This document shows positions 1 to 10,295 of a DNA stretch of 43,381 nucleotides, piece by piece; within the stretch, counting starts at the first letter, position 1, and every line of letters begins with the position of its first letter. The stretch comes from Saccharothrix sp. ST-888 (GTDB lineage: Bacteria > Actinomycetota > Actinomycetes > Streptomycetales > Streptomycetaceae): assembly GCF_000955975.1 (NCBI RefSeq), contig NZ_JYJF01000057.1, forward strand, positions 1 to 43,381, read 5' to 3'. A program made the position numbers and the translations under genes. The notes beneath the pieces were generated by a model. That model worked only from the letters and a program-made list of their open reading frames with translations. It had not been told where the DNA came from and ran no database searches.

Positions 1-880
1 GTTCGGCGACGACGGCCGCCAGCAGCAGCGTGGTCAGGGCGGCGGACCCGTTCAGGGCCTGCAGGGTGACCATGGTCGCCAGCAGGCTGCGGTGGGCGAA
101 CGGTCCGGTGTGGTCGGTGGCCGCCACGACGGTCAGCACGGAGACCACCAGGAGGCAGGGGGCCGCCCCCGCCAGCTGGAACCGCAGCGCGGCCCAGATG
201 AGGAGTGGGAAGACCAGGAACAGCAGGTCGAGCGCGGTGCGGGTGACCACCGCGGTCACCGCGGCGGTGCTGATCAGCAGGACCGCCGGTTCGACCCACT
301 GCCACGGGTCGAGGTCCCGTGGCACGTGGGCGTTGCGGAGGACGAGCAGCAGCGGCGTGACCACGAGGACGCCCATCGCGTCACCCGTCCACCACGCCGA
401 CCAGGTCGACCAGAAGCCGCTCGGGGGGAAGTCGCCGTGCAGGAGGAGGCTGCCGGCGCCCGTGGTCGCGCTGATCAGCATTCCGCCGAGCGCGCCGAGG
501 AAGACCAGCGCCAGCCCGTCGCGCAGCCGGTCCAGTTCGACCCGGAAGCCGACGCGGCGCAGCAGCAGGCAGGCGCAGACCGGGGCGAGGGTGTTCCCGA
601 TCACGACCCCGAAGTTGGCGAGGTTCGGCGGACTGATCGACACGCTCACCAGCAGCGTGCCGAGGGCGATCCCCGGCCAGATCCGCAGACCCAGGAGGAG
701 CAGGGCGGTCAGGGCGATGCCGGTGGGTGGCCAGAGCGGGGTGACCACCGCCCCCGCGACGACCACTTGCTGCAGCAGGCCGAGTCGTCCGGCCGCGAGG
801 TAGGCGGCGGCGACGGCGATGATCTGGAGGCCTGCTGCGGTGAGACGCCGGAGTTCCTGGTTTCGCACCACAGCAGCCAT
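1..880 (-). CDS. MASE1-domain membrane protein, partial (C-terminus outside window)
   Basis: This reading frame is open from an ATG at 880 to the left edge, about 293 residues, with no stop, so only the N-terminal part is present. The translation is strongly hydrophobic with about eight predicted membrane segments and contains PLWPPTGIALTALLLLG near residue 40 and FWSTWSAWWTGDAMGVLVV near residue 150. These are hallmarks of the MASE1 integral-membrane sensory domain. In actinobacteria MASE1 is usually followed by a histidine kinase, diguanylate cyclase or PP2C output domain, and the output here is not visible. It lies 185 bp downstream of a SpoIIE-type phosphatase on the same strand, which suggests a signalling pair. 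The ribosome site is weak, so the start is approximate. Confidence 0.75.
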   Translation of the reverse strand, partial: MAAVVRNQELRRLTAAGLQIIAVAAAYLAAGRLGLLQQVVVAGAVVTPLWPPTGIALTALLLLGLRIWPGIALGTLLVSVSISPPNLANFGVVIGNTLAPVCACLLLRRVGFRVELDRLRDGLALVFLGALGGMLISATTGAGSLLLHGDFPPSGFWSTWSAWWTGDAMGVLVVTPLLLVLRNAHVPRDLDPWQWVEPAVLLISTAAVTAVVTRTALDLLFLVFPLLIWAALRFQLAGAAPCLLVVSVLTVVAATDHTGPFAHRSLLATMVTLQALNGSAALTTLLLAAVVAE

Positions 881-1065
881 CAGACTACGTTCCGTAGCCG
901 AGCTCGGCGTGACACGCGCAGCGCGGGTGGCCGGGTGCCGCCGCTGCCCGGGCACGGCGTACCGCACCCTGCGCAGCCGCCCGATCTGACCCGGGCCGGC
1001 TGCCGGGCCGGAGTCGGAGTCGGCGGGGACGGGCCGGAGCCGGAGGCCCGGGGCGGGTCGCCCGG

Positions 1066-1911
1066 TCAGGGGGGCCGTGGGTCGGCCGTCCGGTCGTGGC
1101 AGAGGACCAGGACCGCGGCGTCGTCGGAGTGGCCGGTGAGGTCGGCGACCCTGAGAACCGCGGCGGCCAGTTCACCGGGGTCGGTGCCGCTCCGGCCGGT
1201 GAGCCGGTCCTGGACCACCCGGACCACCCGGTCGAGCCCCGCCTCGATCGGGAAGGAGGGCCCCTCGATCACCCCGTCCGTGAACAGCACGAACGCCCCG
1301 GGCTGCGACAGTCTTCGCCGGGCCACCGGGTAGACCTCGCCGGGCACGATGCCGAGCGGCAGCCCGCCCTCGTCCTGGGCGATGCCGCTGCGGCCGTCCG
1401 TGGTGGCCCAGACCGCGGGCACATGGCCGGCCCGGGCGTCGGCCAGCTCCCAGGTGAGCGGGTCGAAGCGGAGGAAGGTGCAGGTGGCGAAGAGCCGGGT
1501 CTCCATCGACAGCAGCAGGTCGTTCGCCCGGCTGAGCACCTCGCCCGGATCGGTCGAGGCGGCGGCCACCGCGCGCAGCCCGATCCTGACCTGTCCCATG
1601 AAGGCGGCCGACTCCACGTCGTGGCCCTGGACGTCGCCGATGGAGAACCCGAGCGTCCCGTCCGGCAGCCAGAACCCGTCGTACCAGTCGCCGCCGACGG
1701 CGAGCCCGTTGCGGGCGGGCGCGTACCGGGCGGCGGTCCGCAGGCCGGGTATTTCCGGCAGGGCACCCGGGAGCAGTTCGCGCTGCAGCGCTTCGGCCAG
1801 TTCCACCCGGGCCTGCTGGAGTTCGGCCCGCTCCAGCGCCTGGGCGGTCAGCCGCCCGAGCTCGTTGAGCAGGTCGTCGGCGCTGGTGGGCCGGGAGCGG
1901 TGTCGGGGCAT
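1066..1911 (-). CDS. SpoIIE/PP2C-type serine/threonine phosphatase
   Basis: A 281-residue protein that is essentially a short coiled N-terminus followed by one SpoIIE (PPM) phosphatase domain. The metal-binding motifs are intact: GGDWYD, GDVQGHD, FTDGVIEG and the final GHSDDAA. It should therefore be an active Mn/Mg-dependent phosphatase, most likely acting on a phosphorylated anti-anti-sigma factor (STAS protein), as is usual for this family. The ATG at 1911 is preceded by GGAGGG at a good distance. The frame stays open another 124 codons upstream, but that stretch is Pro/Arg-rich low-complexity sequence and is probably not translated. No sensory domain is attached; the downstream MASE1 protein could supply one in trans (inference). 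Confidence 0.85.
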   Translation of the reverse strand: MPRHRSRPTSADDLLNELGRLTAQALERAELQQARVELAEALQRELLPGALPEIPGLRTAARYAPARNGLAVGGDWYDGFWLPDGTLGFSIGDVQGHDVESAAFMGQVRIGLRAVAAASTDPGEVLSRANDLLLSMETRLFATCTFLRFDPLTWELADARAGHVPAVWATTDGRSGIAQDEGGLPLGIVPGEVYPVARRRLSQPGAFVLFTDGVIEGPSFPIEAGLDRVVRVVQDRLTGRSGTDPGELAAAVLRVADLTGHSDDAAVLVLCHDRTADPRPP

Positions 1912-2307
1912 GGACCCTCCGAGGTGCACCGGGTTGTCCGGTCGCCGCAGGACTCCGCGCGGACGGCGGATGCCTCGGGGCCTCGTGGCCCGGCTGCCAC
2001 TGCGCCTCAACGGCGGGCCCGGCCCGCGCTGGACTCGTAGCGAAACCCCGCATTCATCATATTTCTGCGCTGCGGGTACCGCTGGATGGAGCAGTGCCCC
2101 TGCCGACGGTGCACGGGAGGGTGATTCCGGGCGCGGCGGGAGGTCGCCGAGGGGCGGTCGGGCCGGGGGAGTGGCCGGCCGGTGGCTTCCGGGCGCGGAG
2201 GTCCCCCGGTTGCACGGCGGGCCGCGTGCCCCCGTAAGCGACCGCTCCCCGTAAGTACCCACACTCCGGCAAGCACCCCGCAAGCGCCCGGGGCGCCGCC
2301 GGGCCGG
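1912..2307. other. Intergenic region, no gene seen
   Basis: Open frames here are low-complexity Pro/Arg/Gly shadows without a ribosome site. The only AT-rich island is at 2050-2066 and carries TATGAT on the minus strand (2056-2061), a possible -10 element for the phosphatase gene, without a convincing -35. Confidence 0.4.
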
Positions 2308-3462
2308 TCAGTGCCAGAGGGCGTCGAAGGCGTGGACGGCCTGCCGGGCGGCGGGGGCGAGGGTGGTGGTGTCGGTGGGGGAGTCGGCCGGTCGCAGGAG
2401 GTGGTCGACGTCGGGGAGGGTGACCAGGCCGGGACCGGTGGTGCCGGCGGCCGCCAGGGCGGCGACGAGCGGGCCGGTCGTGGAGCAGGGGATGTCGGGG
2501 TCGGCGCTGCCGCAGGTGACCATGGTCCTGGTCCCGCCGGTCAGCCGACGGGCCAGGTCGGGCGGGTGGACGGCGTCGTCGGTGCGGACGTACTCGGTGT
2601 CGTCGTTGAAGCCCTCGAACACGGTGGCGATCGTGCCGGGCATGCCGGTGGTGTCGGCGGTCCCTCCCGCGCGCAGCTCGGCCACCGCCTGGGCGATGGC
2701 CTCCTTGACGGTGGCGGCCTGGGCGGCGGTCAGCCGGTCGGTGGCGACGGTGGCGTCGAGCTGCTGGTCCAGCCGGAGGGTGGTGAGGTCGAGCAGGCGT
2801 TCGTCCTGCGGTGCCAGCAGGGCGAGCCCGGCGGGGGCGGGCCGGCTGAGCGTGGCGACCTCCAGGGCGACCATCGCGCCCTCGCCGTGTCCGGCGAGCA
2901 GCAGCCGGTGCGGGTCGGTGGTGGGCCGGGCGGCCAGGAACCGGTAGGCGGCGTCGGCCTGGCGGACGAAGGCGGCCAGGTCGGGTGCTGCGGCCCGGCC
3001 CGCGTAGGCGCCGAGGCCGGTCAGACCGGTGCCGTACTTGTCGTAGCGCAGGGTGGCGATTCCGTCGTCGCCCATGAGCTGGGCGAGGCCGGCGAGGGTG
3101 TCCGGTTTGAGCTGGGGCTGGTTGCCGTCGCGGTCGGTGGGGCCGCCGTCGGGGAGCAGCAGGGCGGCGGGGAGCGTGCCGCCGGCGGGGCGGGCCGGGA
3201 TGTGCAGGGTGCCGTAGGTGGTGGTGCCGTCGACGAGGAACGAGATGTTGTGGTCCCCGGCGGCCAGGTCGGTCCCGGCGGCGACGCCGGCCGAGGCGCT
3301 GGACGGACCGGGGGTGGCCGGTACGGCGGGCAGCCCGGCCTGGCCGGTGGCGCAGCCCGTCAGCAGTGCGGCGCCCAGGACCGGTGCGGCGGCCCTGACC
3401 AGGGCGGCGGTGGCGGCGGTCGGAGCCGTCGCGGCGCGGTGCGGCCGCCGGCGTAGGCGCAT
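2308..3462 (-). CDS. Alpha/beta-hydrolase-fold lipoprotein lacking the nucleophilic Ser
   Basis: A 384-residue exported protein. The N-terminus has an Arg-rich n-region, a hydrophobic stretch and a lipobox, LLTGC, so it should be lipid-anchored outside the membrane. The rest resembles bacterial esterase/dipeptidyl-peptidase-like hydrolases: an oxyanion-strand region (LLLPDGGPTDRDGN), the elbow LLAGHGEGAMVA, an acidic-residue motif CGSADPDIPC and a final His motif LPDVDHLLRP. The elbow normally reads GHSxG; here it is GHGEG, so the nucleophile Ser is Gly while the Asp and His positions remain. Either the protein is catalytically dead or it uses another residue. The ATG at 3462 follows GGAG about seven bases upstream; the earlier in-frame ATG at 3669 has no support and would bury the signal peptide. 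Confidence 0.85.
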   Translation of the reverse strand: MRLRRRPHRAATAPTAATAALVRAAAPVLGAALLTGCATGQAGLPAVPATPGPSSASAGVAAGTDLAAGDHNISFLVDGTTTYGTLHIPARPAGGTLPAALLLPDGGPTDRDGNQPQLKPDTLAGLAQLMGDDGIATLRYDKYGTGLTGLGAYAGRAAAPDLAAFVRQADAAYRFLAARPTTDPHRLLLAGHGEGAMVALEVATLSRPAPAGLALLAPQDERLLDLTTLRLDQQLDATVATDRLTAAQAATVKEAIAQAVAELRAGGTADTTGMPGTIATVFEGFNDDTEYVRTDDAVHPPDLARRLTGGTRTMVTCGSADPDIPCSTTGPLVAALAAAGTTGPGLVTLPDVDHLLRPADSPTDTTTLAPAARQAVHAFDALWH

Positions 3463-4217
3463 GGGGTGCTCCAGGTGAGAGCGGCGGCCGCCGGTGGGTT
3501 GTGGCGGACCGCGATGCGTCCAGGGACTCAGAACCCAGGTATAGGCGATGGCCGGGCGTCCCGCGAGGCGGTGGCGGCTGCCTCGGGTGCGGGTGTCGGC
3601 ATGGGTGCCGGGCGCCGGGGCGGGTTGCTCCGGCCGGGCCGGGGGAGCCGGAAGTGCTCGGATCGTCAAGGGAGTTCGCGCCTGCGCCGGGGCGGATGCG
3701 CCGGGGTCTCCTGCCGCGTGCGTGAGCTCCCGCCGGCCGGACCGCGGGTACCCTGCGGAGCCGCTGTGACCTGCGGATGGTCACGGCGGTGGCGCGCCGC
3801 CCGGGTCGAGACCGGGCCGGGGTGCCACCGGCGGGCGGCCTGCGGGTCTTCGGTAGCCGCCGAGAGGGCGCCGAGGGGGACGCCGAGGGGGGCGGCCGGG
3901 TTGCCGGGTCGGGTACCGCCACCGCTGCGCCCGTCGCTCGTTGCACGTAGGCGAGTGGTGGACGGCTTACACCCCTGCGGGTGACTTCGAGGGAGTGCCT
4001 TTGTATGCTTCGCTCATTCTCTACACGTCTGTAGAACTTGGTGGGAGGCCCGTGAGGGCGGCCCGGGCGTCGGAGCCGGCGTTCGGGCGTTGCGTGTCCA
4101 GGTGGTGACGAGGGCGCACTTGCGCCCCTGTGCCGCCCGTCCGCTGCCCATCCGCATCGGCCGGGTGCCGGGGCCGGACGTGGTAGTGCAGCAGCCGAGC
4201 GAACAAGGGGTGTGGGC
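3463..4217. other. Long intergenic region between divergent genes
   Basis: About 755 bases without a credible gene: the open frames are Arg/Gly/Pro-rich shadows lacking ribosome sites. Around 3981-4035 it carries a promoter-like pair and a perfect inverted repeat (separate entry). The remaining sequence shows nothing recognisable. Confidence 0.5.
3981..4035 (+). promoter_or_regulatory. Candidate promoter with operator-like palindrome for the DUF6542-LCP operon
   Basis: GTGACT (3981-3986) and TATGCT (4004-4009) are 17 bases apart and resemble a housekeeping promoter. Immediately downstream, TCTACA-CGTC-TGTAGA (4020-4035) is a perfect 6-4-6 inverted repeat. It would overlap the start of transcription, the usual place for a repressor operator. 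The binding protein is not identifiable from sequence. The 180-base leader to the first gene is long. Confidence 0.45.
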
Positions 4218-4859
4218 ATGGCGGGACAACGGGCGCGCGCGCCCTACGACGAGGCGGAGGTACGGCGTCAGCGCCCGGTTCCGTCCGCCCGGCGTTCGGG
4301 CGAGGGCACGGCGCGGCGGACCGGCGGGGCCCCGCCGTGGCGTCCGGAGCGGGCCGGACGGGTGCCGGGCCAGAGCGGGCGGTCCGCCGCGCCGGGGACC
4401 CGCCGTCCGGCGGCCGAGGGCGCCGGAGCGCGCGGCGGCCAGCGGGACGCACGCGCGGCGGACGTCCGACGCGGTGCCGGGGCCCCCGGGGGCCGGCTGC
4501 CCGCGGTCTATCCGGCGATCGGACTGCCGCTGCTCGGCGCGGCGGTCGATGCGCTGTTCGGGTCCGGGGTCGGCGTGGTGTTCGCGGTCTGCGCGGTGCT
4601 GGGTGCGGCGCTCGCCACGCTGGTCAGCAGCCGGGCCGGCTGGTGGTGGGTGGTCACCTCCGCGCCCGTGGTGGTGCTCGTGGTCGCGGTCGGGACCGAG
4701 TACCTCGCCGACGGCGACCGGTACCAGGGCAAGGCGCTGGCGACCGGGGCACTGCGCTGGGTGACCCACGCCTTCCCGGTGATGGCGGCGGCGGTGCTGG
4801 CCGCGCTCCTGACGGTGGGCGTACGGAAGCTGAGCGAGGGAAGGGGCCGTCGTGGCTGA
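4218..4859 (+). CDS. DUF6542-like membrane protein upstream of LCP protein
   Basis: A 213-residue protein. Residues 1 to about 90 are a disordered, Arg/Gly/Pro-rich cytoplasmic tail; the second half has about four hydrophobic segments (for example GLPLLGAAVDALFGSGVGVV and VMAAAVLAALLTVGV). This matches the layout of actinobacterial DUF6542 proteins, recognised from memory. The ATG at 4218 follows AAGGGG by seven bases; a GTG six bases earlier is too close to it. It overlaps the following LCP gene by eight bases, so the two are translationally coupled, suggesting a cell-envelope role, though the function is unknown. Confidence 0.75.
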   Translation: MAGQRARAPYDEAEVRRQRPVPSARRSGEGTARRTGGAPPWRPERAGRVPGQSGRSAAPGTRRPAAEGAGARGGQRDARAADVRRGAGAPGGRLPAVYPAIGLPLLGAAVDALFGSGVGVVFAVCAVLGAALATLVSSRAGWWWVVTSAPVVVLVVAVGTEYLADGDRYQGKALATGALRWVTHAFPVMAAAVLAALLTVGVRKLSEGRGRRG

Positions 4860-6543
4860 CAGCGGGCAACGGCAGGGACAGGGACCGCAGCAAGGACAGG
4901 CTCGGCCGCGCAGGCCGCAGGGCGGTCGGCCGGGTCGGCCCGGCCGGTCGCGACTCTCGCCGGCGCTGGTCGCCGGACGGGCCGCGGCCTGCGCGGTCTC
5001 GGTGGCGGTGCTCGGCGCGAGCGGCTTCACCTGGTACGAACTCAAGGACCTGTCCGACGGGTTGACCACCTCCAGCGCACTGGACGAGGCCAGGCGCAAC
5101 GCGCCGCCGCACCTGGACAAGTCCGTCAATCTGCTGCTGATCGGCCTGGACAGCCGCAAGGACATGGACGGCAACGACCTGCCGCCGGACGTGGTCGAGA
5201 ACGAGCTGCACGCGGGCAGCAGCAGCGACATCGGCGGCTACAACACCAACTCCCTGATCGTGCTGCACATCCCGGCCAACGGCGGCAAGGTGACGGCGCT
5301 GTCCGTCCCGCGCGACGACTACGTCCAGACGGTCGGCGCCGACGGGAAGATGCACAAGGTCAAGGAGGCGTACGGGATCGCCAAGGACGCCGCCGAGGGC
5401 AAGCTCCAGGGCAAGGGCCTGTCCAAGGCCGAGCTGGAGCGGCAGAGCCGGGAGGCCGGGCGTTCGGCGACCATCCAGACCGTCCAGAAGCTCCTCGACA
5501 TCCCGATCGACCACTTCGCCGAGGTCAACCTGATCGGCTTCTACGACATCGCCACGGCGCTGCAGCCGATCAGGGTCTGTCTCAACCACCCCGTGAGCGA
5601 CCCGATCATCGCCCGGACGGCCACTCACGAGGGCGGCGGCACCGGGCTCAAACTCCCCGCCGGGTACAGCGACCTGAACGCGGCGGATGCGCTCTCCTTC
5701 GTCCGCCAGCGGCACAACCTGCCCAACGGGGACCTCGACCGTACGCACCGCCAGCAGGCGTTCATCGCCTCGGTCGAGTACAAGCTCAAGCAGCAGGGCG
5801 TGGTGGGCGACCTCGGCCAGATGCAGAAGCTGTTCAACGTGGTGAAGAAGGACGTGGTCATCGACAACCGGTGGGACATCCTGGACTTCGCCCAGCAGGC
5901 ACCCAACCTCACCGGTGGCAACGTCGAGTTCAACACCCTGCCGATCAGCGGCTTCAGGACCATCGGCGGCGAGGCCGTCAACACGGTCAACCCCGACCTG
6001 ATCAAGCGGATCGTCCAGCAGCTCTTCGGCCACGACCAGGCGCCCGTGCCCGCCCCCTCCGACAGTGGTGGTGGCGGCGGTGACTCGGGGGCCTCCCCGG
6101 CGGCGGACTCCGGCAGCCCGCTCAAGGGCACGGTGGACGTCTACAACGCGTCCAACGTGCCCCGGGCGGCCGCAGGCGAGTCCAAGGCGCTGACCGACCT
6201 GGGCCTCAAGGCCGGGCGGGTCGGCGAGGCGGGCAGCCACCCGAGGTCCACCACCGTGGTCTACGGATCCGGGGCCAGGAGCAGTGCCGGGCAGGTCGCG
6301 GCCCGGTACGGGGTGACCGCGACCGCCTCCTCGGCCGTCCCGGCGGGCCGCATCGTGGTGACCCTGGGCACCTCGTACACGGCCTCGTCGGTCACGGCCT
6401 CGAACGACCCTTCGGACGGCGCGAGTTCGGACCAGGGCGCCTCCGCACCGAGCGGCGGCGGCGATGCCACGCCGGACCCGGCGTCCACGCTGCCGATGCA
6501 GGGCCCGGCCGTGAAGGCGGGCGGCATCCCCTGCGTCGACTGA
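4852..6543 (+). CDS. LCP (LytR-CpsA-Psr) family glycopolymer transferase with LytR_C domain
   Basis: A 563-residue protein with a basic, Gln/Arg-rich cytoplasmic start, one membrane segment at about residues 37-60 and an extracellular LCP domain. Family signatures are present: LLIGLDSRKD, ALSVPRDDYV, and the Arg-rich FVRQRHNLPNGDLDRTHRQQ. LCP enzymes transfer undecaprenyl-phosphate-linked polymers such as teichoic acids or arabinogalactan onto peptidoglycan. After a Gly/Ser linker, residues near 425-515 form a LytR_C domain (GTVDVYNASNVPRAAAGE onward), followed by a Ser/Asp-rich tail. The GTG at 4852 lies inside the end of the preceding gene and follows GAGGGAAGGGG. Actinobacteria usually carry several LCP paralogues, so the exact polymer cannot be assigned. 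Confidence 0.92.
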   Translation: MADSGQRQGQGPQQGQARPRRPQGGRPGRPGRSRLSPALVAGRAAACAVSVAVLGASGFTWYELKDLSDGLTTSSALDEARRNAPPHLDKSVNLLLIGLDSRKDMDGNDLPPDVVENELHAGSSSDIGGYNTNSLIVLHIPANGGKVTALSVPRDDYVQTVGADGKMHKVKEAYGIAKDAAEGKLQGKGLSKAELERQSREAGRSATIQTVQKLLDIPIDHFAEVNLIGFYDIATALQPIRVCLNHPVSDPIIARTATHEGGGTGLKLPAGYSDLNAADALSFVRQRHNLPNGDLDRTHRQQAFIASVEYKLKQQGVVGDLGQMQKLFNVVKKDVVIDNRWDILDFAQQAPNLTGGNVEFNTLPISGFRTIGGEAVNTVNPDLIKRIVQQLFGHDQAPVPAPSDSGGGGGDSGASPAADSGSPLKGTVDVYNASNVPRAAAGESKALTDLGLKAGRVGEAGSHPRSTTVVYGSGARSSAGQVAARYGVTATASSAVPAGRIVVTLGTSYTASSVTASNDPSDGASSDQGASAPSGGGDATPDPASTLPMQGPAVKAGGIPCVD

Positions 6544-6579
6544 GACGGACCGGCTGCGTCGGCTGAGACCGGTCGCGCT

Positions 6580-6601
6580 GGGCCGCCCGGCGGGGTGGCC
6601 C
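6580..6601. terminator. Hairpin between convergent LCP and LysR genes
   Basis: GGGCCGCCC (6580-6588) pairs with GGGTGGCCC (6593-6601) with one G-U pair across a four-base loop. No T-run follows, so this is only a possible bidirectional terminator. Confidence 0.35.
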
Positions 6602-6615
6602 TGCTCCGGCGGGCC

Positions 6616-7548
6616 CTACCCGGCGGTGGGGAGCAGCCGGGTGCCCGAGGGGAGGGAGCCCTGGGCGGCGGCGGTGCGCAGGTGGTCGAGGAGGGTGGCG
6701 CGCAGCTGGGCCGCTGCCCGGGTGAGCGGGACGTCGCGGCCGTGGGCCAGCGCGATGGTGCGGCCGAGCCCGGGGCCGGCGAAGGCGGCCAGGTGGAGGC
6801 CGGAGCGGGCGGCGACCATGCCGGGGACGACCGCGGGGCCGAGCCCGGCCCGGACGAAGCCGAGCACGGCGTCCAACTCCCCGCCCTCGACGGCGAACTG
6901 CGGTTCGAACCCGGCCGCCCGGCAGGCGGCGAGTGCGCTCTCCCGCAGGGCGTACCCCTGGCGGAACATCACCAGCGGCCGGTTCCGCAGCTCCTCGACC
7001 CGGACGCGCTTGCGGGGCAGGCGGGTCGAGGAGACCAGGACCAGCTGTTCGTGCAGCAGTTCGGTGACCTCCAGTGCCGGCGGGGCGACCTCGCCCGCCT
7101 CCGGGGCGATGATCAGCGCGAGGTCGAGCTCGCCGCTGCCCAGCGCGCCGACCAGGTCCTGGGAGCCGCCCTCCCGGACCGCCAGCTCGACGCCCGGGTG
7201 GCTGCGCCGGAACGCGCTCAGCACGTCCGGCACCAGGCTGCCGCACAGGCTCGGCGGGGCGCCCAACCGCACGCGCCCGCGCCGCAGTTGGACCACCTCC
7301 TGGACGGCGAGCCGGGCGCTGTCCGCGTCGGCGAGGATGCGCCGGGCGAGCGGCAGCAGGGTGGCTCCCGCGTCGGTGAGGGTGATGTTCCCCCGGGTGC
7401 GGTGGAACAGTTCGGCGCCCAACTCCTGCTCCAGCGACCGGATCTGCTGGGAGAGCGAGGGCTGCGAGACATGGGTCAGGTCGGCCGCCCGGGTGAAGTT
7501 GCGGGTCTCGGCGACCGCCGCGAAGTAGCGGAGCTGCTGCAGCTGCAT
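6616..7548 (-). CDS. LysR-family transcriptional regulator divergent from sdhCAB
   Basis: A 310-residue LysR-type regulator. Residues 1-60 are the winged helix-turn-helix (MQLQQLRYFAAVAETRNFTR and VSQPSLSQQIRSLEQELGAE), then a linker helix and a two-lobed periplasmic-binding-like effector domain from about residue 90. It is transcribed away from the succinate dehydrogenase operon, with 96 bases between start codons containing a LysR-type operator. By the usual LysR logic it represses itself and controls the divergent operon in response to a small molecule, here perhaps a dicarboxylate or redox-linked metabolite (inference). The ATG at 7548 fits the family N-terminus exactly; the in-frame start seven codons earlier does not. 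Confidence 0.92.
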   Translation of the reverse strand: MQLQQLRYFAAVAETRNFTRAADLTHVSQPSLSQQIRSLEQELGAELFHRTRGNITLTDAGATLLPLARRILADADSARLAVQEVVQLRRGRVRLGAPPSLCGSLVPDVLSAFRRSHPGVELAVREGGSQDLVGALGSGELDLALIIAPEAGEVAPPALEVTELLHEQLVLVSSTRLPRKRVRVEELRNRPLVMFRQGYALRESALAACRAAGFEPQFAVEGGELDAVLGFVRAGLGPAVVPGMVAARSGLHLAAFAGPGLGRTIALAHGRDVPLTRAAAQLRATLLDHLRTAAAQGSLPSGTRLLPTAG

Positions 7549-7555
7549 GCCCCGA

Positions 7556-7590
7556 CTATAGGCAGCCACGATAGTCCCCGCCTATCGTGG
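7556..7590. promoter_or_regulatory. LysR-type operator in the lysR-sdh divergent region
   Basis: CCACGATAG (7566-7574) and CTATCGTGG (7582-7590) form a perfect nine-base inverted repeat around a seven-base centre. It contains ATAG-N7-CTAT, which satisfies the T-N11-A core of LysR boxes. A further CTATAG lies at 7556-7561, giving several ATAG/CTAT half-sites as expected for a tetrameric regulator. It lies 19 bases upstream of the putative sdh -35. Confidence 0.65.
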
Positions 7591-7606
7591 TGAGCCGCAT
7601 CATGTC

Positions 7607-7644
7607 TTGGACGTACCGTGGGGCGCGTTCCTACCGTGGCTGGC
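7607..7644 (+). promoter_or_regulatory. Candidate leaderless promoter of sdhCAB
   Basis: TTGGAC (7607-7612) and TACCGT (7632-7637) are separated by 19 bases, and TACCGT ends seven bases before the ATG at 7645, so transcription would start at or next to the start codon. No ribosome site precedes the ATG, which agrees with a leaderless message. TACCGTGG also occurs at 7614-7621, forming a direct repeat with 7632-7639. Confidence 0.5.
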
Positions 7645-8348
7645 ATGGCACTGGCGACTGGGACGGGCCGGAGGCGTCCGTCGACTCTCTCGACACTCTG
7701 GCGCTCGACCGTGGGCAAGAAGGCGGTCATGGCCGTCAGCGGCGTGATCATGCTGCTCTACCTGGTGGGGCACCTGCTCGGCAATCTGAAGGTCTTCTTC
7801 GGCCCCGACGAGCTCAACGGGTACGCGGCCTGGCTGCGGACGGTCGGCGAGCCCTTCCTGCGGCACGGCTGGTTCGTCTGGCTGGCCCGGGTGGTCCTGC
7901 TGGCCTCCGTGCTGGCCCACGGCACGGCGGCGTACCAGCTGAGCCGGCGCGACCGGGCGGCCCGGCCGCAGGGGTACGCGCACCGGCGGCGGCAGTCCGG
8001 CTACGCCACCAGGACGATGCGCTGGGGCGGGGTGATCCTGGCGCTGTTCGTGGTCTGGCACCTGCTGGACCTGACCACCCTCACGGTGAACCCGAGGGCC
8101 GAGGCCGACCACCCGTACCAGAACCTGGTCGCCTCCTTCTCGACCTGGTACGGCGGCGGCATCTACATCGCGGCGATGCTCGCGCTGGGTCTGCACATCC
8201 GGCACGGCTTCTGGAGCGCCGCGCAGACCCTCGGCGTCAACAACCCGCGCCGCGACCGGGCGTTGAAGGCTGCGGCCAACCTGCTCGCCCTGGTGCTGAC
8301 GCTGGGCTTCATCTCCATTCCCGTGGCCGTCATGACCGGAGTCGTCCG

Positions 8349-8352
<4 letters not shown>
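7645..8352 (+). CDS. sdhC: Succinate dehydrogenase cytochrome b subunit
   Basis: A 235-residue membrane protein with five predicted transmembrane helices, the arrangement of the single-subunit di-haem cytochrome b found in actinobacterial and Wolinella-type succinate:quinone oxidoreductases. Candidate haem-ligand His residues sit in YLVGHLLGNLKVFFG, SVLAHGTAAYQ, FVVWHLLDLTT and GLHIRHGFWSA. It anchors the SdhA-SdhB dimer to the membrane and passes electrons to menaquinone. The ATG at 7645 gives the typical MALATG start; an in-frame GTG at 7618 is possible but unlikely. The stop codon overlaps the sdhA start (ATGA), showing translational coupling. Confidence 0.92.

Positions 8353-10291
<1,939 letters not shown>

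Positions 10292-10295
<4 letters not shown>

Noticed and set aside
1912..2283. N-terminal extension of the SpoIIE-type phosphatase from 2283
   Set aside because: The extension is Arg/Pro-rich low complexity, and GGAGGG directly precedes the ATG at 1911.
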